Of a stretch of DNA of 64,000 nucleotides, positions 8,970 to 18,782 are shown in pieces; the stretch's first letter is position 1, and every line of letters starts with the position of its first letter. Source of the DNA: Campylobacter concisus (GTDB lineage Bacteria; Campylobacterota; Campylobacteria; Campylobacterales; Campylobacteraceae); assembly GCF_003048905.1 (NCBI RefSeq), contig NZ_PIRO01000004.1, positions 1 through 64,000 on the forward strand. Reading direction: 5' to 3'. The notes below the pieces were generated by a model. It ran no database searches, was not told where the DNA came from, and was given only the letters and a program-made list of their open reading frames with translations. Both the position numbers and the translations under genes were made by a program.

Positions 8970-10234
8970 TGAAAAAATTTTTATTCATTTTTTTGCCAGT
9001 GTTTTTGCTTGGTTCAAATTTAAGTGTGATCGCAAACAAAGCAACACAAAATGAAATTTCAAAGATCAAAGAGCTTGAACTAAAAAGAGCAAATTTAAGC
9101 GATGAAGCCACATTGAGCTCATATATGCCAAGTCTTAGCCTAGAGGGCTCATACGGCAAAAATGCAAGCACTTTTCCAAGTGTAGTCGCTAAAGAGTCAG
9201 CCGGTGTGCTAGCTAGGATAGATTTTTTGCTTTATGATGGCGGAGTGAGAGAGGCTAGGCTAAAGATGAGCCAGCTTTTAAAAAACAAAGCCATGATCGC
9301 TAGAGATGAAGCCAAAAACTATCTTGCATTTAAGGCTGTAAATTTATATTTTAATGCTCTAGCACTTGAAAATATAATCACAGCCAAGCAGGCTCAGGCA
9401 AATTTTTTAAAAGGCGTTTTAGATAAGCTTGAAAAGGCAAACATTGCAGGCCTTGCCGCAAAAGATGAGCTTGAAAATGTAAGGGCTAAATATTACTTAG
9501 CTAATAGTACACAGCTTGAATACAAAAACAAAATGGAGCAAATTTTAAATGAGATAAATTTGCTAACAGGCGAGCAAATTTCACCACTTAGCGGGGCAAA
9601 AATGGCTGAGATTGGCTCAAATTTAACTTCAAAAAATGCTGAGCTTGATAGACTAAGCCAAGATATATTTTTAGGCGAAGCTAAGCTTAGCGAGACAAGA
9701 GCTGGCTTTTTGCCCCAAATAATGCTTTATGACACATATGGATTTTATAAAAATAATTACAATATCGATCTAGGCAGATTTAGTTCTTACCGCTCATATG
9801 TGGATAAATACCTAAAAGAAGATACTCATGGCAATAAATTTGGTATCGCTTTTAAATGGAAAATTTTTGATTTTTTCGCCACTAGCAAGATGAGTCAGAT
9901 CCAAAAGATCGCGCTTGATGAAGCGAGGCTAAATTTAGAGTATAAAAAGCGTGAAAACGAGACTAAACTTAAAAATTTACAAAACGAGATCGCAACTCTT
10001 AGCTCAAAGATTGCCTCGCTAAATGAGTATGTAAAAGCAAGCGATCTAGCGCTTAGAGTGAGTTATGAGAAGTATAACTCTGGGCTTTTAGGGTATAGCG
10101 ACCTGCTTGAGGCGCTATCGCAAAAATTTGATGCCATTAGCCTTTTTGAAGGGGCAAAAGATGAGCTGGAGATAAAAAAGGCGGAGTATTTTTTTGAAAG
10201 TGGGGAGAGCATTTTAGAGAGGATTAGGGATTGA
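8969..10234 (+). CDS. cmeD: CmeD-like outer-membrane efflux protein (TolC family)
   Basis: TolC-family outer-membrane channel of an RND efflux pump. The 421 residues start with a signal peptide (MKKFLFIFLPVFLLGSN) followed by two coiled-coil repeat halves with the typical alternation of long helices and short strands (GSYGKNASTFPS; LYDTYGFYKNNY). The order TolC-like, 247-residue fusion protein, 1008-residue RND protein is that of C. jejuni CmeDEF, which as I remember has lengths of about 424, 246 and 1005 residues. The symbol is given by this order and length match. The start lies on the last base of fliP. Confidence 0.8.
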   Translation: MKKFLFIFLPVFLLGSNLSVIANKATQNEISKIKELELKRANLSDEATLSSYMPSLSLEGSYGKNASTFPSVVAKESAGVLARIDFLLYDGGVREARLKMSQLLKNKAMIARDEAKNYLAFKAVNLYFNALALENIITAKQAQANFLKGVLDKLEKANIAGLAAKDELENVRAKYYLANSTQLEYKNKMEQILNEINLLTGEQISPLSGAKMAEIGSNLTSKNAELDRLSQDIFLGEAKLSETRAGFLPQIMLYDTYGFYKNNYNIDLGRFSSYRSYVDKYLKEDTHGNKFGIAFKWKIFDFFATSKMSQIQKIALDEARLNLEYKKRENETKLKNLQNEIATLSSKIASLNEYVKASDLALRVSYEKYNSGLLGYSDLLEALSQKFDAISLFEGAKDELEIKKAEYFFESGESILERIRD

Positions 10235-10974
10235 AAAATTTAGTTTTTTTAATGATATTTTGCATCTTTTCATTTGCAGCAGAGGAGATTTTTGCTGATT
10301 TTGAAGTCTATGCTAAGCAAAGCTCAAAGCTTGCATTTGAGAGCAGCGGCAAGGTGGATAAAATTTTTGTAGATGTCTCAAGCCACGTTAAAAAGGGTGA
10401 CGCTTTAGCTAGCCTTGATCAAACAAGCCTTGAGATCGCTCTAAAAAAGGCAAAAAACGACCTAGCGCTTGCCAAAAATGCCAAAGAATTTGCTAAAAAC
10501 ACCTTTAATAAATTTAGCCAAGTAAAGGACGTCACTTCAAAACAAGAATTTGATGAGGTAAAGTATAAATTTGACGAGGTAGCTCTTAGGGTGCAGAGTG
10601 CAGAGATAGCCATTTTAAACGCAGATGATCATCTTAAAAAGGCCGTTTTAAAAGCTCCGTTTGATGGCGTCATAGCTAGTAAAAATGTCGAGCTTGGCGA
10701 GAGTGCTTCGCCGCTTCAACCAGCCTTTGTCTTAAACTCCGAGGAGGCTAAAATTTTAATAGCGATCGATGAAAAATATGCAAATTTAGTAAAAGTTGGC
10801 GACATTTTTAAATTTAGACTTGACGCAACAAGCGATGAGAAAGAGGTAAAAATCGCGCTAATTTATCCAGAAATTAAGCGAGAGACTAGGAAATTTTACG
10901 CCGAAGCTTACGATATGGGGCTAAAGCCAGGCATGTTTGGTCAAGGAAAAGTGATAATCGGCGAAAATAAATGA
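10231..10974 (+). CDS. cmeE: CmeE-like periplasmic membrane fusion protein
   Basis: Adaptor between the RND pump and the outer-membrane channel. The protein starts with a signal peptide (MKNLVFLMIFCIFSFAAEE), then a short lipoyl-like beta domain split around a coiled-coil hairpin (about residues 70-130) and the second half lipoyl motif APFDGVIASKNVELGE. At 247 residues it is much shorter than typical fusion proteins (350-400), as is known for CmeE. It starts at TTG in a TTGA overlap with the cmeD stop and ends in an ATGA overlap with cmeF. Confidence 0.8.
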   Translation: MKNLVFLMIFCIFSFAAEEIFADFEVYAKQSSKLAFESSGKVDKIFVDVSSHVKKGDALASLDQTSLEIALKKAKNDLALAKNAKEFAKNTFNKFSQVKDVTSKQEFDEVKYKFDEVALRVQSAEIAILNADDHLKKAVLKAPFDGVIASKNVELGESASPLQPAFVLNSEEAKILIAIDEKYANLVKVGDIFKFRLDATSDEKEVKIALIYPEIKRETRKFYAEAYDMGLKPGMFGQGKVIIGENK

Positions 10975-13900
10975 TAAAAACAGCCATCAACCGCCCCATA
11001 ACTACGCTTATGATATTTTTAAGCCTCGTTGTCTTTGGCATCTACTCGCTAAAGACGATGAATGTAAATTTATACCCGCAAGTAAATATCCCAATCGTTA
11101 AGATCACGACCTACGCAAACGGCGATATGAACTACATCAAGACAAAGATCACGCAAAAGATCGAGGACGAGGTCTCAAGCATCGAGGGGATAAAAAAGCT
11201 CTACTCAACCAGTTTTGACAACCTAAGCGTGGTAAGCATCGAATTTGAGCTAAACAAAGACCTAGAGAGCGCTACAAACGACGTCCGCGACAAGATGCAA
11301 AAGGCAAGGTTAAACGCAAACTACGAGATAGAAAAGCTAAACGGGCTCTCTTCATCTGTATTTAGCCTCTTTATCACAAGGCTTGATGGCAACGAAACCA
11401 AGCTCATGCAAGATATCGATGACGTGGCAAAGCCATTTTTGGAGCGCATTAGCGGCGTTTCAAAGGTCAAGACAAATGGCTTTTTAGAGCCAGCGGTGAA
11501 AATTTTGCTAAATAGATTTAAGCTTGATAAAAACGCTCTTAGCGCAAACGAAGTGGCAAATTTGATAAAGGTTGAAAATTTAAAAGCACCTCTTGGCAAG
11601 ATAGAAAATGAGCAGATCCAAATGGCGATCAAGTCAAATTTCAGCGCCAAAAGCATAGATGAGATAAGAAATTTAACAATCAAACAAGGGGTCTTTTTAA
11701 AAGATATTGCAAGCGTTGATCTCGCTTACAAAGATGCAAACGAAGCAGCGATAATGGATAAAAAAAGTGGCGTCTTGCTTGGTCTCGAGCTAGCTCCAGA
11801 CGCAAATGCTCTAACCGTGATCGCTCTAGCTAAGTCAAAGCTAGATCAGTTTAAAAGCCTGCTTGGCAGCGAATACGACGTAAAAATAGCCTACGATAAG
11901 AGCGAAGTGATACAAAAGCACATCGATCAAACCGCCTTTGATATGATCCTTGGCGTCTTGCTAACCATCGTGATCGTCTATCTATTTTTAAGAAATTTCT
12001 CGATCACTATCATCTCAGTTGTAGCGATACCAACTAGCATCGTGGCGACATTTTTCATCATAAATGCCCTAGGCTACGACATAAACCGCTTAAGCCTCAT
12101 AGCGCTCACACTTGGTATCGGAATTTTCATCGACGACGCGATAGTTGTCACTGAAAATATCGCTAGCAAGCTAAAAGATGAGCCAAATGCCCTAAAAGCA
12201 AGCTTTGCAGGTATAAAAGAGATAGCATTTAGCGTCTTTGCGATCTCGCTCGTGCTACTTTGTGTCTTTGTACCAATAGCCTTTATGAGTGGTATCGTTG
12301 GCAAATACTTTAACTCCTTTGCGATGAGCGTGGCAGCTGGCATTGTCATCTCGTTTTTTGTGAGCATATTTCTTGTGCCGACACTTAGTGCTAGGTTTGT
12401 AAATGCCAAACAAAGCAGCTTTTTTCTAAAAAGCGAGCCTTTTTTTGAAGCGCTTGAAAATGGCTACGAGAAGCTTTTAGCCTTAGCGCTTAAATTTAAG
12501 CTCATATTTTTAGCCATAACGCTTGTGGTCGTTGTTTGCTCGTTTGGACTGGCTAAATTTGTAGGCGGCGACTTCATGCCAAGCGAGGATAACTCGGAGT
12601 TTAACATCTACTTTAAGCTTGATCCCTCACTTAGCTTGCAAGCTAGCAAAGAGAGGCTAAAAGATAAAATTTCACTCATAAACGCCGATCCTCAGGTAGC
12701 TTACGCCTACTTCATCCTTGGCTACACAGATGCCAAGCAACCCTATCTTGTAAAAGCTTACGTTAGGCTAAAAGAGCTAAAAGATAGAGCTAATCACGAG
12801 CGGCAAAACGCTATCATGCAGAGGTTTCGCGACAAGCTAAAAAGTGACGACATGAGCGTCATTGTAGCTGACTTGCCAGTTGTTGAAGGTGGTGATGTGC
12901 AGCCAGTTAAGCTTACTATCACCTCTGAAAATGGCAAAGATCTAGAGAAATTTGTGCCAAAGATCAGCAAGATGCTAAAAGAGATAAATGACGCAACGGA
13001 CGTAAATTCGCCCGAAGAAGATCTGCTAAAACGCGTTCAAATTTCTATCGATGAAGATAAGGCTAAGAGGCTAAATTTAGACAAAGCCAGCATTGCAAGC
13101 GCCGTTTATAGCGCATTTAGCCAGAACGAGGTCTCTGTTTTTGAAAACGAAAATGGCAAAGAATATGAGCTTTACATGCGCCTTGATGATAAATTTAGAA
13201 GCGATACAAATGATATCTTACAGACCAAGATAAGAAGCAGTGAGGGCTTTTTCGTGACACTTGGCGATGTGGCTACGATTAGTTTTGAGCAAAAGCCAGC
13301 TAGCATTTCAAGGTTTAATAGAGCCGATGAGATCAAATTTCTAGCAAATACTAAAAACAACGCTCCGCTAAATAGCGTGGCAAATGAAATTTCAAAGAAG
13401 CTTGATGAAATTTTGCCAGCAAATTTCAAGTATAAATTTCTTGGATTTGTGGAGCTCATGGATGATACAAACGCTTCTTTTATCTTTACAGTAAGTGCAA
13501 GCGCGGTGCTTATTTACATGGTGCTAGCGGCACTTTATGAGAGCTTTTTGCTGCCATTTCTCATCATGCTTGCCATGCCGCTTGCCTTTTGTGGCGTCGT
13601 GATAGGGCTTTTTATAAGCGGCAATCCATTTAGCCTATTTGTCATGGTTGGCGTCATCTTGCTCTTTGGCATGGTCGGTAAAAACGCCATTTTAGTCGTT
13701 GATTTTGCAAACCACTTTGCAAATAGTGGCATAGAGGCAAACGAAGCTGTGAAAATGGCTGCTAAAAAGCGCTTAAGGGCTGTTTTGATGACTACTTTTG
13801 CGATGATATTTGCCATGCTACCTCTTGCTCTTAGCAGAGGTGCTGGCTATGAGGCCAACTCACCTATGGCTATAAGTATCATCTTTGGGCTCATTAGCTC

Positions 13901-13997
13901 GACCTTGCTAAGCTTGCTTGTCGTGCCAGTGCTTTTTGCATGGGTCTATAATCTTGATAAATTTATAAGAAAATTTTATGAAAGGGAGAGAATTTGA
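10971..13997 (+). CDS. cmeF: CmeF-like RND efflux transporter
   Basis: Proton-driven inner-membrane pump of the hydrophobe/amphiphile efflux class. 1008 residues; one membrane helix at about 10-30, a large periplasmic porter domain, helices 2-6 from about 323 on, helix 7 near 510, a second periplasmic domain and a C-terminal helix bundle. The proton-relay motif GIGIFIDDAIVVTENI in helix 4 carries the paired aspartates. The C-terminal half has GVILLFGMVGKNAILVVDF. In C. jejuni CmeF contributes to resistance to bile salts and antimicrobials. It is coupled to cmeE (ATGA) and to the next TolC gene (TTGA). Confidence 0.87.
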   Translation: MIKTAINRPITTLMIFLSLVVFGIYSLKTMNVNLYPQVNIPIVKITTYANGDMNYIKTKITQKIEDEVSSIEGIKKLYSTSFDNLSVVSIEFELNKDLESATNDVRDKMQKARLNANYEIEKLNGLSSSVFSLFITRLDGNETKLMQDIDDVAKPFLERISGVSKVKTNGFLEPAVKILLNRFKLDKNALSANEVANLIKVENLKAPLGKIENEQIQMAIKSNFSAKSIDEIRNLTIKQGVFLKDIASVDLAYKDANEAAIMDKKSGVLLGLELAPDANALTVIALAKSKLDQFKSLLGSEYDVKIAYDKSEVIQKHIDQTAFDMILGVLLTIVIVYLFLRNFSITIISVVAIPTSIVATFFIINALGYDINRLSLIALTLGIGIFIDDAIVVTENIASKLKDEPNALKASFAGIKEIAFSVFAISLVLLCVFVPIAFMSGIVGKYFNSFAMSVAAGIVISFFVSIFLVPTLSARFVNAKQSSFFLKSEPFFEALENGYEKLLALALKFKLIFLAITLVVVVCSFGLAKFVGGDFMPSEDNSEFNIYFKLDPSLSLQASKERLKDKISLINADPQVAYAYFILGYTDAKQPYLVKAYVRLKELKDRANHERQNAIMQRFRDKLKSDDMSVIVADLPVVEGGDVQPVKLTITSENGKDLEKFVPKISKMLKEINDATDVNSPEEDLLKRVQISIDEDKAKRLNLDKASIASAVYSAFSQNEVSVFENENGKEYELYMRLDDKFRSDTNDILQTKIRSSEGFFVTLGDVATISFEQKPASISRFNRADEIKFLANTKNNAPLNSVANEISKKLDEILPANFKYKFLGFVELMDDTNASFIFTVSASAVLIYMVLAALYESFLLPFLIMLAMPLAFCGVVIGLFISGNPFSLFVMVGVILLFGMVGKNAILVVDFANHFANSGIEANEAVKMAAKKRLRAVLMTTFAMIFAMLPLALSRGAGYEANSPMAISIIFGLISSTLLSLLVVPVLFAWVYNLDKFIRKFYERERI

Positions 13998-15229
13998 AGA
14001 AAATTTTAGCTGTTTTGCTCTTTGCTTTGCCTCTTTGGGCTGGAAATTTACTAGAGATCATCGCTCTGGCGCAAAGTGCGAAGCTTGAGAGCTTGAAAGA
14101 ATTTAATAAAAATGAATATATAAATAAAAATAAAAGCAAAAAGCTAAATTTATCCCTTGATGGCAGATATACCTTTGTGCCTGATGAGATAAAGGGCGGA
14201 TATATGACAAAGGCTGGATCGATCACGGCAAAGGTTGAGTATCTTATCTTTGATGGCGGTGCGAGCGAGGCTGCTGATAAAATTTTAGACCACAAGGGCG
14301 TGGAGAAAATTTACAAAGATGAAGAGCTGATGAATCTCACTGCTTTTCAGGTCGCAAAGGTCTATTTTAACGCCGTTGCCCTAAATTCACTTATAAATTT
14401 AGAGACAAAATTTGTCGATAGCTTTGCTAAGGCTGCGGCTGAAAATGAGTTTTGGTTTGAGTATGGCGAGATAAATAAAGCTGAGTTTGATGCGATAAAT
14501 TTTACTCTTAGTAAAAAAAGAGCTGAGCTTGACGAGCTTGGACTTAAGCTAGCTGAGCTAAACTCAAGGATAAATTTGCTCTCAAATGGTGAGATCGGCT
14601 TTAACGCTGGCTCAAAGATAATGATGCCTGATTTTAGCAAAGATGATATAAGCGCAAAACTTGGGGCGATGGAGCAAGAAAAATTTATAAAAGAGCAAGA
14701 AAATGAGAAGCAAAAGAGTAAATTTGCTCCAAAAATTTATTTAAAAGATACGCAAAGTGTAAATAATAACAGCTTTAAAAAAGGTGAGAGGACGACTTCG
14801 CAGATGATAGGCGCTTACGCTGATGCGAACAAGCCTAGAGTAGAGTTTGAGTGGAAGCTACCTGATAGCTTAAGTCTTAGCAAACAAAGTCAAGTTAAAC
14901 GCATTGAAGAGCAAAAGGCCGCACTTGATCTAAGCGATGAAGAAAATAGGATAATCACTCGCCTAAAAGAGCTAGAAAGCACGATCAAAGGCTTAAATGC
15001 AAAGTTAAATTTGCAAGATTTGAAGCAAGATAAGCTTGATAGTGATTTTGTTGATTTGTTAAATGGCTATCTTAATGGCGAGATAAAATATGAAGAATTT
15101 TTGTTTGTGAGTGAGAAAAATTTTAGCGATAGGGCAAATTTCATACTTGATGGCGATTTGCTTGAGCTAAATAAGCTTGAGTATTTTTTTGAATGTGCAA
15201 GAAAGATAAATGAGGTAGTAATCGAATGA
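13994..15229 (+). CDS. Second TolC-family outer-membrane protein in the cme operon
   Basis: 411 residues, signal peptide MKKILAVLLFALPLWAGN, followed by TolC-like coiled-coil halves; LIFDGGASEAADKI is equivalent to the LLYDGGVREARLKM stretch of the CmeD-like protein, so the two are paralogues although overall similarity is low. It starts at TTG overlapping the cmeF stop as TTGA. C. jejuni cmeDEF ends with cmeF, so this gene is an addition. It could be an alternative channel for the same pump. It has a larger share of Lys and Asn than the CmeD-like protein and lacks a second clear outer-membrane strand motif, so its exact partner is unknown. Confidence 0.75.
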   Translation: MKKILAVLLFALPLWAGNLLEIIALAQSAKLESLKEFNKNEYINKNKSKKLNLSLDGRYTFVPDEIKGGYMTKAGSITAKVEYLIFDGGASEAADKILDHKGVEKIYKDEELMNLTAFQVAKVYFNAVALNSLINLETKFVDSFAKAAAENEFWFEYGEINKAEFDAINFTLSKKRAELDELGLKLAELNSRINLLSNGEIGFNAGSKIMMPDFSKDDISAKLGAMEQEKFIKEQENEKQKSKFAPKIYLKDTQSVNNNSFKKGERTTSQMIGAYADANKPRVEFEWKLPDSLSLSKQSQVKRIEEQKAALDLSDEENRIITRLKELESTIKGLNAKLNLQDLKQDKLDSDFVDLLNGYLNGEIKYEEFLFVSEKNFSDRANFILDGDLLELNKLEYFFECARKINEVVIE

Positions 15230-16089
15230 ATAAATTGATTTTTGTAACCGTTTTGTGGGCTTTTAGCTTTAGTTTGATAGGTGAGTTTTTAGCTGGTAAG
15301 GTTGATAGCTATTTGGCTGTTTTTATTCGGGTTGCGCTTGCGAGCTTAGTCTTTTTGCCATTTACAAAATTTCGTGGCATCAGCCCAAAGCTAGCATTTG
15401 GCATCATGGCGATCGGAGCAGTGCAAATAGGACTTATGTATCTATTTTATTACAATTCATTTTTGTATCTAAGCGTGCCAGAAGTAGCACTTTTTACCAT
15501 TTTTACGCCGTTTTATGTGACGCTCATCTATGACGCATTTAGCTTTAAATTTAGACCACTTTATCTATTTAGCGTTGGCGTTGCAGTTTTTGGAGCTTTG
15601 GTCATAAAATACGGTGCTATAAACGATGGTGTATTAAAGGGCTTTTTGCTAGTGCAAGCGGCAAATATCTGCTTTGGAGCGGGGCAGAGCGCATATAAGG
15701 CACTTTTAGAAAAATTTGATGTGGATCAAAAAAATGTCTTTGGCTACTTTCACTTTGGGGCATTTTTTGTAGCTATCGTTGCGCTTCTTACCCTTGGTAA
15801 TCCAGCCAAATTTTCACTTACTTCAACGCAAATTTTAGTGCTTCTCTGGCTTGGTGTGGTCGCTAGTGGAGTTGGGTATTTTATGTGGAACAAAGGTGCT
15901 TGCGAGGTCGATAGTGGCGTGCTTGCCATCATGAATAATGCTCTCATTCCAGCTGCTATCATTGTAAATTTGGTCTTTTGGCAAAAGGACACAGACTTAA
16001 CTAGGCTAATTTTAGGCGCTGTTATAATGTATATATCTTTGATAATTCACAACAAGATAATGAAATTTTATGGTATGAAGATCGCTTAG
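15226..16089 (+). CDS. EamA / DMT-superfamily transporter
   Basis: A 10-helix inner-membrane permease of the drug/metabolite transporter superfamily; 287 residues in two homologous five-helix halves (EamA domains about 3-130 and 145-280). LYLFYYNSFLYLSVPEVALFT in the first half and LGVVASGVGYFMWNKGACEVDSG in the second are the matching segments. The substrate cannot be told. The start overlaps the preceding TolC gene (ATGA), so this is the fifth gene of the cme operon. Its stop codon overlaps that of the convergent comEC by 3-4 bases, with no terminator in between. Confidence 0.82.
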   Translation: MNKLIFVTVLWAFSFSLIGEFLAGKVDSYLAVFIRVALASLVFLPFTKFRGISPKLAFGIMAIGAVQIGLMYLFYYNSFLYLSVPEVALFTIFTPFYVTLIYDAFSFKFRPLYLFSVGVAVFGALVIKYGAINDGVLKGFLLVQAANICFGAGQSAYKALLEKFDVDQKNVFGYFHFGAFFVAIVALLTLGNPAKFSLTSTQILVLLWLGVVASGVGYFMWNKGACEVDSGVLAIMNNALIPAAIIVNLVFWQKDTDLTRLILGAVIMYISLIIHNKIMKFYGMKIA

Positions 16090-17360
16090 GCGTAAATTTT
16101 ATAGCTAGCAATAGCAAAACACAGAAGTCCAAATAGTGACAAAATGTAGAATATTGATCTAAATTTTATAGCTAGAAGTGAAGCGATATTATAAAAGATA
16201 AAAATAATGGCTGGCACGAAAATTTTAGTCGAGCTTAGTCTAAAATTTAAAACATTATTTAGCAATCCATCAAAGATGTCGCCATACGAAGCGATGTGAA
16301 GCGCAGCACTTAATGGATAAAAAACGCTAAAGATGTAGTTGATAGCAAGGACGCTAAGCTGCTGTAAGCTAATGAGCGGAAAGAAATAAAGCACGCAAAT
16401 TTCCATTGCAAAGCAAACATATAAATTTAAAAGTATAAGATGAATGAAGGGTAAAAATTTATCTTTTAAGTGTTTAAAATATAAAAATATGTAAAAAACG
16501 CCCATGAGTGAAAAGTAAAAACCTACACTAAAAAGAAGCTGCGGAAAGAGTGATATGCTAACAAGTGCCACTATAAAAAGTGTTTTGAAGTTTAAAATTT
16601 TTACGCCTTTTAACGCGCAATAAAATCCTAAAATGCTCATTAAGAACGCTCGCAAAAAGCTTGGTATAAAGCCTATTATAAAAAAGTAAAATGACAAGAC
16701 TATAAAAACGATAATGGCTAGATCAAAGTTATAGTTTCTAAAAGGTAAAAATCTTGCATATAAAAATTTTAAAAGTGGCCTAAATACAAAAAATATAACT
16801 GCGCTTATAAAACCTAAATGATAGCCACTTATGGCTATAAGATGCGCTATACCAAGGTGCGAGACGTCATCTCTTAGCTCGCCGTCAATACTCGTGCCTA
16901 AAAATAGAGCTGAGTAGAGCTGTGAAATTTTACTATTTTCATGCTGGGCGTAGATGAGTGATTGTAGTTTTTGGTTGATATTTTGCGTGGCTTTTTGTGG
17001 TAGTTTTTCGCGTGAAAAGCTAGGCATGTAAAAGGAGGAAGCAAGATAGTCTTTAAAACTAACGTCTAAATTTATGACGCTTAGAAATATATTATCTCCA
17101 GCTTTAAAGTCATCTGTTTTAGCTCCAAGCGTATAAAATGAAAACTCATCAGTTTTAAGCTTTAAAATTTGCCTTTTCTTGCCGTCATCTCCAAGCTTTT
17201 CATAGCTAGAAATCACGGTTGCTGTTAGCTCTTGTTCGCCTTTGTCCATAAAAATTTGATATTTATGATAACTAATAGCCAAATTTATAGAAAAAATGCA
17301 AAGGCAAAACAGACAAAATATAGTAAAAATTTCTTTATTTTTTAAAGCTTTAAAACGCAT
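16086..17360 (-). CDS. comEC: ComEC/Rec2-type competence membrane protein (short form)
   Basis: Probable DNA uptake channel across the inner membrane during natural transformation. The Competence domain is visible from about residue 160 on, starting with the motif HLGIAHLIAISGYHLGFIS, followed by six to seven membrane helices. An N-terminal soluble part (about 30-130) matches DUF4131-like regions. At 424 residues the protein ends after the membrane domain and lacks the C-terminal metallo-beta-lactamase domain found in ComEC of about 700-800 residues; as far as I know, epsilonproteobacterial ComEC is of this short type. It is coupled to dnaB (TGATG). Confidence 0.82.
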   Translation of the reverse strand: MRFKALKNKEIFTIFCLFCLCIFSINLAISYHKYQIFMDKGEQELTATVISSYEKLGDDGKKRQILKLKTDEFSFYTLGAKTDDFKAGDNIFLSVINLDVSFKDYLASSFYMPSFSREKLPQKATQNINQKLQSLIYAQHENSKISQLYSALFLGTSIDGELRDDVSHLGIAHLIAISGYHLGFISAVIFFVFRPLLKFLYARFLPFRNYNFDLAIIVFIVLSFYFFIIGFIPSFLRAFLMSILGFYCALKGVKILNFKTLFIVALVSISLFPQLLFSVGFYFSLMGVFYIFLYFKHLKDKFLPFIHLILLNLYVCFAMEICVLYFFPLISLQQLSVLAINYIFSVFYPLSAALHIASYGDIFDGLLNNVLNFRLSSTKIFVPAIIFIFYNIASLLAIKFRSIFYILSLFGLLCFAIASYKIYA

Positions 17361-18772
17361 CAGCCTTCAAATGAAACATCAGATACTGGCATTGCAGACA
17401 TATCTTCAAATCTTGAGTGTTGCTTTTGAAAGAGCACATCAACTGAGCCAGTTTCGCCATTTCTGTTTTTGCCAACTATGATCTCAGCCTTTTCTTGAAG
17501 CTTATTAAAGACGTGATTGCTCTTGTACTCTTTGCCCTCGGCACTTGCGCGTTTTTCTTTCTCTTTTTCTTCTTGCTCTAGGTAAAACTCATCTCTATAA
17601 ACAAAAAGAATGATGTCAGCATCTTGCTCGATTGCGCCTGACTCTCTTAGATCGCTTAGCATAGGGCGCTTGTTTGCGCGAGATTCGAGGCTTCTATTTA
17701 GCTGAGAAAGAGCGATGATTGGCATATCTAGCTCACGTGCCAAAAGCTTTAATCCGCGAGAAATTTCAGCTATTTGGACGTGACGATCAGCGTAGTTATT
17801 TGTACTCATCATAAGACCGATGTAGTCAATCACGCAAAGTGAAATTTCAGGATGCATAGCCTTTAGTTTTCGCATTTGTGTTCTTACTTGATGGATGTTT
17901 ACATAGCCGCTATCATGTACAAAAAGCTTGCTAGCAGCAAACTCTTCGCAAGCATCGCTAAATCTAGCCAACGCTTCATCATCCATCTTTGCAGTCATTA
18001 TGTCTTGAAGCGGGATAGAGGTCTTGCTTGCTAGCATTCTCATCATTATCTGCTCAGCTGGCATCTCGAGCGAGAAGAAAACAACTCCGGCATTATTTTT
18101 TAAAACCTGACTCATAAAATTTAAACAAAGTGTCGTTTTTCCCATGCCTGGACGAGCTGCGACGATGATGAGGTCTCCATTTTTAAAGCCCTTTATCATC
18201 TCATTTAGCTTTTTAAATCCAGTATCAAGTCCAACAATATCTTTTTCACCAAGCAAGGCTTGAGCATTAATATGATCCATCATTTTCATGATGATCTCTT
18301 TGCCTTCTTTTATGACTCCAGTGCTTCCACCTTCTATCAAAGAGTAAAATTCCTGACTAAGATCATCGACCATATCGCGGCTTGGCTTATCTTCATTTAC
18401 TTTGCTTGGTATATTGTGAGCGATCTTTACAAGACTTCGTTTTATAGATTTTTCTCTTAGTTCGTTTGCGTATTTTTGAATGTCTATTAGGGAATTTGTG
18501 CCCAAAATATCTAGTATTAGCTCTTCGTCGTATTTTTCGCCAAGTCTATTTTTTAAAAATGGCATAGTTATGGGATCATCGCTATTTAGGCATGCCACCA
18601 TTGCATCATATATTTGTGAATGCCCTTTTAGATAAAAATCCTTTGCCTTAACAATGTCAAAAATTTCACCTAAAATATCGTTGTTTTGCAAAATGGAGCT
18701 TAGTATAGCTCGCTCCATATCAATGTCGTAAAGGTTGGTAAAATCTATTTCGTTAACTCTTTGCTTTGCCAC
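17360..18772 (-). CDS. dnaB: Replicative DNA helicase DnaB
   Basis: Hexameric helicase at the replication fork. N-terminal DnaB domain (about residues 10-115), linker, then RecA-like ATPase with Walker A AARPGMGKTTLC (near 210), SLEMPAEQ, Walker B VIDYIGLM and the arginine-finger region SQLNRSLESRANKRP. 470 residues is normal for the family. Translation starts at GTG behind AAAGGA. It sits between ispG (10-base gap) and comEC. Confidence 0.96.
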   Translation of the reverse strand: MAKQRVNEIDFTNLYDIDMERAILSSILQNNDILGEIFDIVKAKDFYLKGHSQIYDAMVACLNSDDPITMPFLKNRLGEKYDEELILDILGTNSLIDIQKYANELREKSIKRSLVKIAHNIPSKVNEDKPSRDMVDDLSQEFYSLIEGGSTGVIKEGKEIIMKMMDHINAQALLGEKDIVGLDTGFKKLNEMIKGFKNGDLIIVAARPGMGKTTLCLNFMSQVLKNNAGVVFFSLEMPAEQIMMRMLASKTSIPLQDIMTAKMDDEALARFSDACEEFAASKLFVHDSGYVNIHQVRTQMRKLKAMHPEISLCVIDYIGLMMSTNNYADRHVQIAEISRGLKLLARELDMPIIALSQLNRSLESRANKRPMLSDLRESGAIEQDADIILFVYRDEFYLEQEEKEKEKRASAEGKEYKSNHVFNKLQEKAEIIVGKNRNGETGSVDVLFQKQHSRFEDMSAMPVSDVSFEG

Positions 18773-18782
18773 AAATTTTCCT

